NCBI RefSeq assembly: GCF_023734135.1
Contig: NZ_AP025730.1
Location: 310,001 to 374,000 of the forward strand
Source: Sphaerotilus microaerophilus
GTDB lineage: Bacteria; Pseudomonadota; Gammaproteobacteria; Burkholderiales; Burkholderiaceae_C
DNA: 64,000 bases
Direction: 5' to 3'
A model generated the notes under the pieces. The model was not told the origin of the DNA, searched no databases, and saw nothing but the letters and a program-made list of their open reading frames with translations. Of this stretch, positions 17,063 through 27,331 are shown in pieces (within the stretch, counting starts at the first letter, position 1; every line of letters begins with the position of its first letter). A program made the position numbers and the translations under genes.

Positions 17063-17817
17063 GCGGCGCTCCCGGTGGATGGGTCATCGTGGACGAGGCG
17101 GTTCGTGAGCCGGCCCACGCCGTCGATCTCGATGCTCACCGTCTGCCCGGGCAGGGCCCGCGGCGCCCCCTGCGAGATGCCCAGCAGCAGCACGTCGCCG
17201 GGGTTCAGCGTCATGAACTCGCTGACGTCGGCGATCAGCTGCGCCACGCCGCGCAGGCGCTCGGCAGTGTCGGTGGCCTGCGCCAGCGCGCCATCGATCC
17301 ACACCCGCACCGCCAGGGCGTCGGGGTCGGCCACCGCGGCGGCGGGCACCACCTCGGCGCCCAGCGGGCAGGAGCGGTCGCGCAGCTTGAAGCGGGCACC
17401 GGGGCGGTAGTGCGGCGTGTCACCGGGGATCGGCGCGCTTAGGTCGTTGGCCACCAGGTAGCCGGCCACGTGGGCCAGCGCGTCGGCCGCAGACACGCGG
17501 CAGGCCACCCGGCCGATGACGATGCCCAGCGTCGCGCCCACGTCGAGGCCGTCGGCGCCGGCGGGCACCTCGTCACCGTCCAGGGCCAGGGTGTTGCGCG
17601 ACTGCACCGCCAACACCGGCGCTCCCGGCAGCGCCTTGTAGGGCGCGCGCCGGGCAGCCTCGGCCAGCGCGGCGAGCTGCGGGCGGTGGTTGATCTGTGC
17701 CGCCACGACCACGCCGCTGAGCCGCCAGGGGGCGACGTCCATCCGGACGCGGGCGGCGCCGTCCGTCGGCGGGAACGCGGTCGAAGCGGGGGGTGAAGTC
17801 GGCTGGGTGGGGCTCAT
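17059..17817 (-). CDS. hpaG1: Homoprotocatechuate pathway isomerase/decarboxylase, first subunit (FAH family)
   Basis: The product has 252 residues from ATG 17817; a TTG lies 6 bases upstream. It is the first gene of the operon. It has the shorter, diverged FAH fold corresponding to the N-terminal half of fused HpaG: LSGVVVAAQINHRPQL, PVLAVQSRNTLA, VGATLGIVIGR, GYLVANDLSAP and GDVLLLGISQGAP. A Pro/Thr-rich leader of about 22 residues precedes the domain. The operator for HpaR lies immediately upstream, so this start is close to the regulated promoter. Confidence 0.9.
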   Translation of the reverse strand: MSPTQPTSPPASTAFPPTDGAARVRMDVAPWRLSGVVVAAQINHRPQLAALAEAARRAPYKALPGAPVLAVQSRNTLALDGDEVPAGADGLDVGATLGIVIGRVACRVSAADALAHVAGYLVANDLSAPIPGDTPHYRPGARFKLRDRSCPLGAEVVPAAAVADPDALAVRVWIDGALAQATDTAERLRGVAQLIADVSEFMTLNPGDVLLLGISQGAPRALPGQTVSIEIDGVGRLTNRLVHDDPSTGSAA

Positions 17818-17822
17818 CGGCA

Positions 17823-17865
17823 ATTCACTAACCTCTTAGTGATTCCATTATTCACTAAGATGTGA
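17823..17865. promoter_or_regulatory. Operator between hpaG1 and hpaR: three ATTCACTAA-type half-sites
   Basis: A perfect inverted repeat TCACTAA-CCTC-TTAGTGA occupies 17825-17842. ATTCACTAA occurs at 17823-17831 and again at 17850-17858, 27 bases apart, and the reverse-strand copy reads AATCACTAA (17836-17844). Spaced palindromes of this kind in the 50-base gap between the divergent genes are what a dimeric MarR-type repressor would bind. AT-rich promoter-like sequence overlaps it. Confidence 0.85.
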
Positions 17866-17867
17866 GC

Positions 17868-18410
17868 ATGTCAACCGCTGGCCAACCCTTATCGCCCGGC
17901 GCGGATCCCGCTCCGTCGCCCGCCGCAGCCGCCGATCCGGCCGGTCCGGCCGAGTTGCGCCGCGCCGGCTTCACCCATCGCAACCTGCCGCTGCTGCTGC
18001 TGCATGCACGCGAGAGCGTGATCGGGCACTTCCGCCCGGTCCTGAACGCGCACGGCATCACCGAGCAGCAGTGGCGCATCGTGCGCGCGCTGCTGGAGCG
18101 CGGGCCGCTGGAGCCGCGCCAGATCGGCGAGGTCTGCCGCATCTCCAGCCCCAGCCTGGCGGGGGTGCTGGCGCGCATGGACGACCTGGGGCTGGTCACG
18201 CGCGAGCGCCTGGCGCATGACCAGCGCCGTGTGCGGGTGAGCCTGACCGAACGCGCCCGCGTGCTGGCCGCCACGCTGGCGCCGCAGATCGAGGCGGTCT
18301 ACGAGGCGATCGAGACGCACATCGGGCGCGATTTCATCGAACGTTTCTACACCACGCTCGACGAGCTGATCGGCCTGCTCGGCGAACTGCCGCCCGTGGA
18401 CGCCGACTGA
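17868..18410 (+). CDS. hpaR: MarR-family repressor of the homoprotocatechuate operon
   Basis: The product has 180 residues from ATG 17868; a GTG at 17862 is an alternative. After an Ala/Pro-rich leader of about 27 residues the MarR winged-helix fold follows: HRNLPLLLLHARESVIGHFRPVL, HGITEQQWRIVRALLERGPLEPRQIGEVCRI (helix-turn-helix), SPSLAGVLARMDDLGLVTRER and the wing HDQRRVRVSLTERA. This matches the HpaR/HpcR type that represses the hpa meta-cleavage operon until the aromatic substrate is present. It is transcribed divergently from hpaG1 across a clear operator. Confidence 0.93.
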   Translation: MSTAGQPLSPGADPAPSPAAAADPAGPAELRRAGFTHRNLPLLLLHARESVIGHFRPVLNAHGITEQQWRIVRALLERGPLEPRQIGEVCRISSPSLAGVLARMDDLGLVTRERLAHDQRRVRVSLTERARVLAATLAPQIEAVYEAIETHIGRDFIERFYTTLDELIGLLGELPPVDAD

Positions 18411-18470
18411 TCGGCGCAGCCGGCCCGCCGCCGGTCTGCCGGCACAGGTCAAGAGCAGGTCAAACGCGGG

Positions 18471-18785
18471 TCAGAAGCCCGCTGGCGGGGCTGGCGTGCG
18501 ACCGATGGGCAGCTCGCCCGCGGTGGGGACGCGCCACTCGGGCGCCGATCGGGCCTGCCCGGCCTGCCGCTGGACACGCGCCTCGGCATCGGTTGCGTGC
18601 ACGAAATCGTTCCCCAGTTGCACCAGCTCGGTGCTGCCGCAGGAGCGGCACAGGCTCAGCACCGCCCGGGCGTACTCGGGCGGGCCGAGCAGCAGCCCCA
18701 CGTCGACGGCCTCGCCGAGCTCGTGCAGCAGCAGGTCGTGGATGCGCTGGGCGATGCGCAGGCGGTTCTGGGCAGAAGGTTCCAT
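18471..18785 (-). CDS. Hypothetical protein, 104 residues
   Basis: A small frame with structured-looking sequence and codon use like its neighbours: RLRIAQRIHDLLLHELGEAVDVGLLL, then ARAVLSLCRSCGSTELVQLGNDFVHA, then a Pro-rich tail. GGGAG lies about 12 bases before ATG 18785, slightly far. I do not recognise a family. The CRSCGS pair of cysteines is not enough to claim metal binding. It lies downstream of rpoN, where many relatives carry other genes. The 18786-18943 gap shows nothing clear. Confidence 0.5.
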   Translation of the reverse strand: MEPSAQNRLRIAQRIHDLLLHELGEAVDVGLLLGPPEYARAVLSLCRSCGSTELVQLGNDFVHATDAEARVQRQAGQARSAPEWRVPTAGELPIGRTPAPPAGF

Positions 18786-18943
18786 GGCTTGTTGTGCTCC
18801 CGAAAGCCATGGTTCCATGCAGGTGGCGTGCCGCGCCATTGAGGCAAACACGCAAATTTGAAGCAATCCGTATCCGGGCGATGCCTGCGTCGGGCGCGGT
18901 GTGGCATCTGCACGGGCCGGCGGCTGCCGACCCGTCGAGAGGT

Positions 18944-20572
18944 TCAGATCGCCTTGCGCAGGTTCGCGGGCGCGATCTTGAGCGCCTCGCGGTACTTGGC
19001 CACCGTGCGCCGCGCCACCTGGATGCCCTGTTCCTCCAGCATCTGGCTGAGCTGGCTGTCCGACAGCGGCTTCTTGGCGTCCTCGGCGCTGACGAACTGC
19101 TTGATCAGCGCACGCACCGCCGTGGAGCTGGCGTTGCCACCGGCCTCGGTGTTCAGCGAGGAGCCGAAGAAGTACTTCAGCTCGAAGGTGCCGAAGGGCG
19201 TGTTCATGTACTTGGCCGTCGTCACCCGCGAGATGGTGGACTCGTGCAGGCCCAGCTCGTCGGCGATCTCGCGCAGCACCAGCGGCTTCATCGCGATCTC
19301 GCCGTGGGTGAAGAAGCCCTTCTGCCGTTCGACGATGGCCTGCGAGACGCGCTGGATGGTGTCGAAGCGCTGCAGGATGTTCTTGACGAACCAGCGCGCC
19401 TCCTGAAGCCGGGCCGACAGGTTGGCGCCACCCTCGTCGCCGGTGCGCTGGCTGCGGTGCTGGCGCAGCACCTGGGCGTAGAGGTCATTGATGCGCAGCT
19501 TGGGCATCACGTCCGGGTTGAGCACCACCTTCCAGCCGCGGCCGGACTTCTGCACGATCACGTCGGGCACGACGATGTTGGCCTCGGCGCGGGTGAAGCG
19601 CCGCCCCGGCTTGGGCTCCAGCGCAACGATCAGCGCCTGCGCCTCGCGCACGGTGTCTTCACTGGCGCCGGTGATGGCCATCAGGCGCTTGAGGTCCCGC
19701 TTGGCCAGCGCTTCGAGCTGGCCGCGACAGATCGCCAGGGCGGCGTCGCGCGCCTCGGAATCGGGCAGGTCACGCAGCTGCAGCTGCAGGCACTCGCAGA
19801 GGTCGCGTGCGCCCACACCCGCCGGCTCCAGGTTCTGCAGCCAGCCCAGCGCGCAGCGCAGGCGGTCGAGCAGGTCCTCGCGCAGCGTCAGGGCTGCCTC
19901 GGCCGCCGCCTGGGGATCGGCCGCAGGGTCGGCCGGGTTGCCCAGCTCCAGGATCAGCGCCAGACGCTCGGCCACTTCTTCGAGCGCGTCGGCCAGGTAG
20001 CCGTCCTCGTTGAGCGAGTCGATCAGCGTCTCGACCAGCAGCATGTCCTCGGGCGCCAGGCGCATGCCCAGCAGCTGTTCGCGCAGGTGGTCGGGCAGGC
20101 TGGGGGCCACGGTGTTGCGCTCGGTCCAGTCGCTGTCCTCGTCGTCGGGGGCGGCATTGCGGCTGGCGGGGGCTTCGGCCCGGCCGTCGAAGTCCTCGCG
20201 CTCGGTGCCGTTCTCCCAGTCTTCACGGTCGCCACCGTTGAAGTCCAGCGGCTCCATGCCCGGGGCATCGCCGTCGGCCGGGCTGGCGGCCTCGCTGCCG
20301 AGCGTGTCGCTGCCGCCGTCCCAGGGCGTGTCGGCGGCTCCTTCGGCCGGCGCGGACGGCGCCGCCACCTCGGCCGGCGTCGCCCCTGCGGCGCTGCTGT
20401 CGCCCGTGGCGCTGCCGTCGTCGTCGACCTCCAGGAAGGGGTTCTGTTCGAGCATCTGCTCGACTTCCTGGTGCAGCTCCAGCGTGGAGAGCTGCAGCAG
20501 CCGGATCGACTGCTGCAGTTGCGGGGTCAGCGCCAGGTGCTGTGACAGGCGGACCTGCAGGGAGGGTTTCAC
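18944..20572 (-). CDS. rpoN: RNA polymerase sigma-54 factor
   Basis: The product has 542 residues. The Gln/Leu-rich region I (MKPSLQVRLSQHLALTPQLQQSIRLLQLSTLELHQEVEQ in pieces) starts the protein. An acidic region II (about 50-130, very rich in Asp, Ala and Gly) follows, then the core-binding region, and the C-terminal DNA-binding region with the RpoN box ARRTVAKYRE near residue 522. It directs enhancer-dependent transcription from -24/-12 promoters. It follows lptB by 54 bases, the usual proteobacterial order. Confidence 0.97.
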   Translation of the reverse strand: MKPSLQVRLSQHLALTPQLQQSIRLLQLSTLELHQEVEQMLEQNPFLEVDDDGSATGDSSAAGATPAEVAAPSAPAEGAADTPWDGGSDTLGSEAASPADGDAPGMEPLDFNGGDREDWENGTEREDFDGRAEAPASRNAAPDDEDSDWTERNTVAPSLPDHLREQLLGMRLAPEDMLLVETLIDSLNEDGYLADALEEVAERLALILELGNPADPAADPQAAAEAALTLREDLLDRLRCALGWLQNLEPAGVGARDLCECLQLQLRDLPDSEARDAALAICRGQLEALAKRDLKRLMAITGASEDTVREAQALIVALEPKPGRRFTRAEANIVVPDVIVQKSGRGWKVVLNPDVMPKLRINDLYAQVLRQHRSQRTGDEGGANLSARLQEARWFVKNILQRFDTIQRVSQAIVERQKGFFTHGEIAMKPLVLREIADELGLHESTISRVTTAKYMNTPFGTFELKYFFGSSLNTEAGGNASSTAVRALIKQFVSAEDAKKPLSDSQLSQMLEEQGIQVARRTVAKYREALKIAPANLRKAI

Positions 20573-20626
20573 GAAGGGGTCCTCGTCTTCACGGATTCAG
20601 TGGGGTCTGGGAACAGCGCTGCACGT

Positions 20627-21442
20627 TCACATGCGGAAGTGCTCGCCCAGGTAGACCTTGCGCACATCGGGGTTGTCGACGATGTCGGTGGGCGTGCCCT
20701 CGGCCAGCACGCGGCCCTCGCTGATGATGTAGGCGCGGTCGCAGATGCCCAGCGTCTCGCGCACGTTGTGGTCGGTGATCAGCACGCCGATGCCGCGCGC
20801 CTTCAGGAAGCCGATGATGCGCTGAATCTCGATCACCGCGATCGGGTCGACGCCGGCAAAGGGCTCGTCGAGCAGGATGAAGCGCGGCTGGGTGGCCAGC
20901 GCCCGGGCGATCTCGACGCGGCGGCGCTCGCCGCCCGACAGCGCCGGCGCCGGGCTGTTGCGCAGCCGCTCGATCGACAGGTCGGCCAGCAGGGCATCGA
21001 GCAGCTGCTCGATGCGCGCGGCGGGGTAGGGCCGGCCACGCTCGTCGAGCTGGAGCTCCAGCACGGCGCGGATGTTCTCCTCCACCGTCAGGCGGCGGAA
21101 GATCGACGCCTCCTGCGGCAGGTAGGACAGGCCCATGCGGGCACGCTGGTGGATCGGCAGGCGCTCCACCGGCAGGCCGTCGATGCGGATCTGCCCGGCA
21201 TCGGCACGCACCAGCCCGACCAGCATGTAGAAGCTCGTGGTCTTGCCCGCGCCGTTGGGCCCGAGCAGGCCGACCACCTCGCCGCTGTGCACCGCCAGGT
21301 GCACGTCCTTGACCACCAGCCGCGCGCCGTAGCGCTTCTGCAGGCCCTCGGCCTCCAGTCGGGTGGCCCCGCTGGGCGCGCTGATGGCGCCGGCCCCGGC
21401 AGGCAATGCGGCTGCACCGGCCGCCGGCAGTGCCGCCGTCAA
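20627..21442 (-). CDS. lptB: LPS export ABC transporter ATP-binding protein
   Basis: The product has 271 residues. The ATPase of the LptB2FGC transporter: Walker [10 protein letters not shown] (about 60-68), Q-loop [10 protein letters not shown], signature LSGGERRR, Walker [15 protein letters not shown] and H-loop LITDHNV. No ATG precedes Walker A in this frame; the likely start is TTG at 21442, whose TTGA overlaps the lptA stop. The Ala/Gly/Pro-rich extension of about 28 residues before [11 protein letters not shown] is unusual, as LptB proteins normally begin close to that point (about 240 residues). Confidence 0.95.
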   Translation of the reverse strand: MTAALPAAGAAALPAGAGAISAPSGATRLEAEGLQKRYGARLVVKDVHLAVHSGEVVGLLGPNGAGKTTSFYMLVGLVRADAGQIRIDGLPVERLPIHQRARMGLSYLPQEASIFRRLTVEENIRAVLELQLDERGRPYPAARIEQLLDALLADLSIERLRNSPAPALSGGERRRVEIARALATQPRFILLDEPFAGVDPIAVIEIQRIIGFLKARGIGVLITDHNVRETLGICDRAYIISEGRVLAEGTPTDIVDNPDVRKVYLGEHFRM

Positions 21443-22020
21443 CGGCCGCCCTCGCTTGCACGCGGCGTCACGGTGCCGCGCACGCGGCCGCTACCGCCTG
21501 TGCCTCCGCCCTGCACCTCGAAGACATCGCGGGCGTTGTCGTAGACGATGAGCTCGCCATTCACCTGGTCGGCCAGTACGCCGGCGCGCAGCAGGCGGAC
21601 CTGGGCGCGCTGCAGCAGGCGCACCACCTGCGCACCGGCGTCGTACTCGACGCGCTGCGCCTGGCCCTCGATCCACTCGTCCACGCCGTCGCGCTTCTGG
21701 CGGAACTGCACCAGCGGCGCCGCGGCCGAACCCTCGGCGACGGCCACCTGGCCCTGCGGCGTCTCGCGCAACTCGACCTGGGCAGCCTTGATCTGCATCG
21801 TGCCCTGGTTGACCTCGACGCCACCGCTGAGCAGCTGCACCCGGCGCTTGCCGTCGATGCGCACCTGGCCGGCGTCGAACTGCAGCGGCTGGGTACGGTC
21901 ACCGCGCTCGGCCTGGGCCGCCGCCGTGACCAGCAGCAGCGCCAGAACCGCATACCGCAGACCGCCGTCGTGGCGGCTCGTGCGGCGGAAATCACCCAGA
22001 GGCGTGTGATGGGTCGGCAA
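21439..22020 (-). CDS. lptA: LPS export periplasmic bridge protein LptA
   Basis: The product has 193 residues. A hydrophobic signal ([17 protein letters not shown]) precedes the OstA/LptA beta-jellyroll: [41 protein letters not shown] and [25 protein letters not shown]. It bridges LPS across the periplasm. The only reasonable starts are non-ATG: TTG at 22020 gives the version listed. In related genomes lptC normally precedes lptA. Here a hairpin and the unrelated dsbA gene lie upstream. Confidence 0.9.
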   Translation of the reverse strand: MPTHHTPLGDFRRTSRHDGGLRYAVLALLLVTAAAQAERGDRTQPLQFDAGQVRIDGKRRVQLLSGGVEVNQGTMQIKAAQVELRETPQGQVAVAEGSAAAPLVQFRQKRDGVDEWIEGQAQRVEYDAGAQVVRLLQRAQVRLLRAGVLADQVNGELIVYDNARDVFEVQGGGTGGSGRVRGTVTPRASEGGR

Positions 22021-22064
22021 GGCGGACTCTTTGGGGCATGGATTTTGCTTTTGATTCTAGCTCC

Positions 22065-22092
22065 GCGACACCCGAAAAGGATAGGGTGTCGC
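22065..22092 (-). terminator. Hairpin between dsbA and lptA
   Basis: Perfect 9-base arms GCGACACCC (22065-22073) and GGGTGTCGC (22084-22092) with a 10-base loop. It lies 43 bases beyond the dsbA stop and 45 bases before the lptA start. No T-run follows, so it may be a Rho-aided or bidirectional structure. Confidence 0.6.
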
Positions 22093-22134
22093 GTCCATCC
22101 GCCAGAGACTTCATCGCCTCTGTCCGAGCCGCCG

Positions 22135-22809
22135 TCAGCCCTTGCGCACCCGCGCGATGAGCTGGTCGGTGAGGGCCAGCGCACGGGCCTGGCTCTCGGT
22201 CTCGGGCACATTGTCGCCACCGGCCAGCGAGGGCGAGGTGTAGAAGCGGCCATGGATGCCCAGGGCGGGCACGCCGTCGATCTTGTAGCGCTCGACCAGT
22301 TGCTTGGCCTGCACGACCTTGGTCTGCACACCAAAGGAGCCATAGAGCTCCAGGAACTTGGCGCGGTCGACACCGTGCTTGGCGACGAGGTCCGCGGCGA
22401 CCTCCGCACCGCCGACGCGCCCACGCAGCGCCTGCACCTCCGCAAAAACCTTGCGCTGCAGCGCCTCCACCTGGCCCAGCGCCTCCAGCGAGAAGTACAT
22501 GCGCTGCAGCACTTCGGCACTGGCGAGGAAGTTCACCGGCACGCGGCGGAAGGCCACGTCGGCGGGCAGCTTCTTGACCCAGGCTTCCAGCACCGGCTCG
22601 AAGGCGCTGCAGTGCGGGCAGCCGTAGGAGAAGAACTCCAGCACCTCGACCTTGCCGGCAGGCGCGGACACCGACACCGGCTGCGCCAGACGCACGTAGT
22701 GCTTGCCCTCCTGGAAGCTGGCCTGCGCCCGGGCCGCCCCGCTCAGGGTGCCCACACTGCCCAGCAGGGCGACCGCGCCGGCCTGCCCGATGAAATCACG
22801 TCGATCCAT
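22135..22809 (-). CDS. dsbA: Periplasmic thiol:disulfide oxidoreductase DsbA
   Basis: The product has 224 residues from ATG 22809. The signal peptide begins MDRRDFIGQAGAVALL, a twin-arginine-like pattern, and ends around GAARA. The thioredoxin-fold active site is CPHC (in FFSYGCPHCSAFEPVL), and the cis-Pro loop is GVPALGIHGRF. It introduces disulfides in periplasmic proteins. In betaproteobacteria dsbA commonly follows a SPOR-domain gene and argS, as it does here. Confidence 0.94.
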   Translation of the reverse strand: MDRRDFIGQAGAVALLGSVGTLSGAARAQASFQEGKHYVRLAQPVSVSAPAGKVEVLEFFSYGCPHCSAFEPVLEAWVKKLPADVAFRRVPVNFLASAEVLQRMYFSLEALGQVEALQRKVFAEVQALRGRVGGAEVAADLVAKHGVDRAKFLELYGSFGVQTKVVQAKQLVERYKIDGVPALGIHGRFYTSPSLAGGDNVPETESQARALALTDQLIARVRKG

Positions 22810-22895
22810 GTCTGTCCTTTGATCCTTGACTTGGCTGAAGCTTGGCTGAATGCCGCCGGCATGTGACTCAAAGCCGACCGGCAGGTTCAACGGTT

Positions 22896-23552
22896 TCAGC
22901 GATTCACGCGCACCAGCGTCGCTTCCGAATAGCCCACGTCCACGGCCTGCGTCTTCACGCGATCCGCATCTTCGCGCACGTCGTAGGGGCCCAGGCGGAC
23001 GCGGTACATGATGCGCCCGGACTGCTCCCGCTCGGTGACGCGCGCCATCAGGCCACTGAGGGCCAGCTTGGCACGCAGCTGCTCGGCCTCCTCGGCCCGC
23101 GTGAAGGCGGCCACTTGCACGAAGTACACCAACGGTTCGGCCCCCGGCTTGGCCGACACGCCCGAGGCGCCGCTGGCCGGAGGGACCGGGCGCGGGGCCG
23201 AAGCCGCCGGCGCGACGACGGGCGGCGGCGCCAGCACAGGCACCGGCGCGCCCGGCACCGAACCGACCGTCGCCCCGACCGGCGGGGGGCTGGACGCCCC
23301 CGGCTCACCTGGCGCCGGGCGCGGCGGGGCGCCCTTGCTGGCCAGCGGCGCGTTGGGATCCCAGTGGCGATTCTTCTCAGCCTCGGCGGCGTCCTGCTCC
23401 GCGGTGCGCTGCGGCACCTTGTCGACGAAGGGCACCGGCACCTTGGTGACGTACAGGGCCACGCCGAGCGCCAGGGCCAGCCCGACCAGCAGGCCCACGA
23501 TCAAGCCCAGCGCGAAACCGCCGCGCTGCCTGCGATTGGGGGTTGCCACCAT
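22896..23552 (-). CDS. SPOR-domain membrane protein
   Basis: The product has 218 residues. I chose ATG 23552 because AGGAG lies 8 bases upstream; the GTG at 23561 would sit on top of that ribosome site. A short cytoplasmic stretch, one membrane helix at about 12-37 (ALGLIVGLLVGLALALGVALYV), a long Pro/Ala-rich periplasmic linker (about 55-140) and a C-terminal SPOR domain (YFVQVAAFTRAEEAEQLRAKL to YRVRLGPYDVREDADRVK) follow. SPOR domains bind denuded septal peptidoglycan, so a division-related role is likely (FtsN/DedD-like). Confidence 0.9.
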   Translation of the reverse strand: MVATPNRRQRGGFALGLIVGLLVGLALALGVALYVTKVPVPFVDKVPQRTAEQDAAEAEKNRHWDPNAPLASKGAPPRPAPGEPGASSPPPVGATVGSVPGAPVPVLAPPPVVAPAASAPRPVPPASGASGVSAKPGAEPLVYFVQVAAFTRAEEAEQLRAKLALSGLMARVTEREQSGRIMYRVRLGPYDVREDADRVKTQAVDVGYSEATLVRVNR

Positions 23553-23605
23553 CGAGGTCACTCCTGATTACCTGGGAAATGGGGTCGGGAACGTCCGCTC
23601 GGCGC

Positions 23606-25291
23606 TCACATCTTGCGCGGTGCGCCCACGCCGAGCAACGCCAGCGCGTTGCGCAGCACCTGGGCGGTGGCCGCCAGCAGGGCCATGCGCGCACGCATCA
23701 GCGCCGCGTCGTCGACCAGGAAGCGCTCGGCCGCGTAGTAGCTGTGGAAGGACGCCGCCAGGTCGCGCAGATAGAAGGCCACGTCGTGCGGCGCCAGGTC
23801 GCGGGCCGCGTCGGCCAGCATCGCCGGGTAGTCGGCCAGCCGCAGCATCAGCGCCAGCTCGGTGGGCGCCACCAGCGGCGCCAGGTCGGCCCCGCCGAGC
23901 GTGGAGAGGTCACCGCCACGTTCGCCCGCGTAGGTGTCCAGCACCGAGCAGATGCGCGCGTGGGCGTACTGCACGTAGAAGACCGGGTTCTCGTCGTTCT
24001 GCTTCAGGGCCAGGTCGACGTCGAAGGTGAACTCGGTGTCGGCCTTGCGGCTGATGAGGAAGAAGCGCACCGCGTCGCGGCTGGTCCACTCGATCAGGTC
24101 GCGCAGCGTCACGTAGCTGCCAGCGCGCTTGCTGATCTTGACCTCGGCGCCGTCGCGCACCACCCGCACCATCGTGTTGAGCACGTAGTCCGGGTAGCCG
24201 GACGGGATGCCGACATTGGCTGCCTGGAGGCCGGCGCGCACGCGGGCGATGGTGCCGTGGTGGTCGGTACCCTGGCAGTTGATGACCTTGCCATAGCCAC
24301 GCTCCCACTTGGCGATGTGGTACGCCACGTCCGGCACGAAGTAGGTGAAGCTGCCGTCGGACTTGCGCATCACGCGGTCCTTGTCGTCGCCGTAGTCGGT
24401 CGACTTCAGCCACAGCGCGCCTTCGTTCTCGTAGGTCTTGCCCGCGTCGACCAGCCGCTGCACCGTCTGCTCGACCCGCCCGGAGGTGTACAGGCTGGAC
24501 TCGAGGTAGTAGCTGTCGAACTGCACGCCGAAGGCCTGCAGGTCCAGGTCCTGCTCGTGGCGCAGGTAGGCCACCGCGAACTGGCGGATGCCGTCGAGGT
24601 CGTCCGGGTCGCCGCTGGCGGTGAACTCGCGGTCGTCGGACTTGACGGTCTTCTTCGCCAGGAAGTCGGCCGCGATGTCGGCGATGTAGTCGCCGTTGTA
24701 GGCGGTCTCCGGCCAGTCGGCATCACCGGGCTTGAGGCCCCGGAGGCGGCACTGGGTCGAGTTGGCCAGCGTGGCGATCTGCACGCCGGCGTCGTTGTAA
24801 TAGAACTCGCGCAGGACCTCGAAGCCCTGCGTCTCGAACAGATGGCACAGGCTGTCGCCCAGCGCCCCTTGACGGGCGTGACCCACATGCAACGGGCCGG
24901 TGGGGTTGGCGGAGACGAACTCCACCATCAGCTTGCGGCCGTTGGCGGCCTGGCGGCCGAAACGCTCGGCACCGGCCAGCACCTCGGCCACGACGGCCTG
25001 CTTGGCCGCCGGCTTGAGGCGGAAGTTGATGAAGCCCGGGCCGGCGATCTCCATCGCATCGACCCAGCGCTGCACCGCCTCGCGGCGCCCGAGCGCCTCG
25101 ACCAGCGCCTGCGCCAGCTCGCGCGGGTTCTTCTTCAGCGGGCGGGCGAGCTGCATCGCCGCGGTGCAGGCGAGGTCGCCATGCGCCGCCTGCTTGGGGC
25201 TCTCGAACACCGCCTGGAGGGTCGTGCCCGGCACCAGCTCGGCCAGCGCGTCACCCAGCGCGCCCAGCAACTCGTTTTTGGCTTGGATCAT
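23606..25291 (-). CDS. argS: Arginyl-tRNA synthetase
   Basis: The product has 561 residues, the normal ArgRS length. The class I HIGH-type signature is seen in [20 protein letters not shown] and the KMSK-type in [17 protein letters not shown]. The N-terminal Add-1 tRNA-contact domain and the C-terminal anticodon-binding DALR domain with the expected ending ([14 protein letters not shown]) are present. It heads the argS-SPOR-dsbA run on the minus strand and is divergent from the protein kinase gene. Confidence 0.97.
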   Translation of the reverse strand: MIQAKNELLGALGDALAELVPGTTLQAVFESPKQAAHGDLACTAAMQLARPLKKNPRELAQALVEALGRREAVQRWVDAMEIAGPGFINFRLKPAAKQAVVAEVLAGAERFGRQAANGRKLMVEFVSANPTGPLHVGHARQGALGDSLCHLFETQGFEVLREFYYNDAGVQIATLANSTQCRLRGLKPGDADWPETAYNGDYIADIAADFLAKKTVKSDDREFTASGDPDDLDGIRQFAVAYLRHEQDLDLQAFGVQFDSYYLESSLYTSGRVEQTVQRLVDAGKTYENEGALWLKSTDYGDDKDRVMRKSDGSFTYFVPDVAYHIAKWERGYGKVINCQGTDHHGTIARVRAGLQAANVGIPSGYPDYVLNTMVRVVRDGAEVKISKRAGSYVTLRDLIEWTSRDAVRFFLISRKADTEFTFDVDLALKQNDENPVFYVQYAHARICSVLDTYAGERGGDLSTLGGADLAPLVAPTELALMLRLADYPAMLADAARDLAPHDVAFYLRDLAASFHSYYAAERFLVDDAALMRARMALLAATAQVLRNALALLGVGAPRKM

Positions 25292-25394
25292 CTGGCGATT
25301 CTAAAGGGGGGGTATTCCACGACCGCGCCGCCACGGCAATGGCTTCAATTGAAACCGAAGCCGAAAACGCCCCGCACGAGGCTACGATGCCGGC

Positions 25395-26729
<1,335 letters not shown>

Positions 26730-26735
26730 AACATA

Positions 26736-26765
26736 CAACCCCAGGGCCGCCCCACCCTGGGGTTG
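26736..26765 (+). terminator. Hairpin after the protein kinase gene
   Basis: Perfect 11-base arms CAACCCCAGGG and CCCTGGGGTTG with an 8-base loop start 7 bases after the stop codon. There is no clear U-run after the stem. Confidence 0.65.
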
Positions 26766-26920
26766 ATCCGCACTGCGGCTTGTCCACCACAACCGGCCCT
26801 GCCGCGTTGAGCGCTCACGCATCGCCCTTGTCGGCCCGATCGGGCTGCATTCCAATGCGCGTGGCGCCTCTCGTTGGCGCCGCTCCCCAAATCGACAACC
26901 TCTTGCTGCTGGAGTCCCTG

Positions 26921-27187
26921 ATGAAGAAGCTGATGACCGCCGTTGCGCTCGCCCTGTTCGGCCTGGCTGGCGCCGCCCACGCCGCGGATGCCACCTGCGA
27001 GGCCAAGGCCGTGGACAAGAACGGCAATGCCCTGGCCGGCGCCGCCAAGAACAGCTTCATGAAGAAGTGCGAGGCGGGCTCTGGCGCCGCGGCCTGCGAA
27101 GCCAAGGCCGTGGACAAGAACGGCAAGCCGCTGGCCGGCGCCGCCAAGAACAGCTTCGTCAAGAAGTGCCAGGCCGAGGCCAAGTAA
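26921..27187 (+). CDS. Secreted PsiF-repeat protein
   Basis: The product has 88 residues. Signal peptide MKKLMTAVALALFGLAGAAHA is followed by two copies of a PsiF-type repeat, each starting with C-EAKAVDKNG, then LAGAAKNSF, then KKC. The two copies differ at only a few residues. PsiF-repeat proteins are small periplasmic proteins; the E. coli one is phosphate-starvation induced, but its function is not known. The gene is preceded by 191 bases without a gene and followed by a strong hairpin, so it is monocistronic. Confidence 0.88.
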   Translation: MKKLMTAVALALFGLAGAAHAADATCEAKAVDKNGNALAGAAKNSFMKKCEAGSGAAACEAKAVDKNGKPLAGAAKNSFVKKCQAEAK

Positions 27188-27233
27188 GCACGTCGGCCTG
27201 ACCCCCGCTGCGGCGGGGACAACAGGCACCCCG

Positions 27234-27269
27234 CACAGCCCGCCCGGCAGCCCTGCCCGGCGGGCTGTG
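27234..27269 (+). terminator. Strong hairpin after the PsiF-repeat gene
   Basis: Arms of 16 bases beginning CACAGCCCGCC and ending GGCGGGCTGTG pair with one mismatch and a short loop. It ends 62 bases before the HemJ-like gene. Confidence 0.75.
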
Positions 27270-27331
27270 TCGTTGATGGGCCACAGGCCCTGGCGCTCAC
27301 GATCTGAAACAGGTCGGCCTATGATCGCTGC

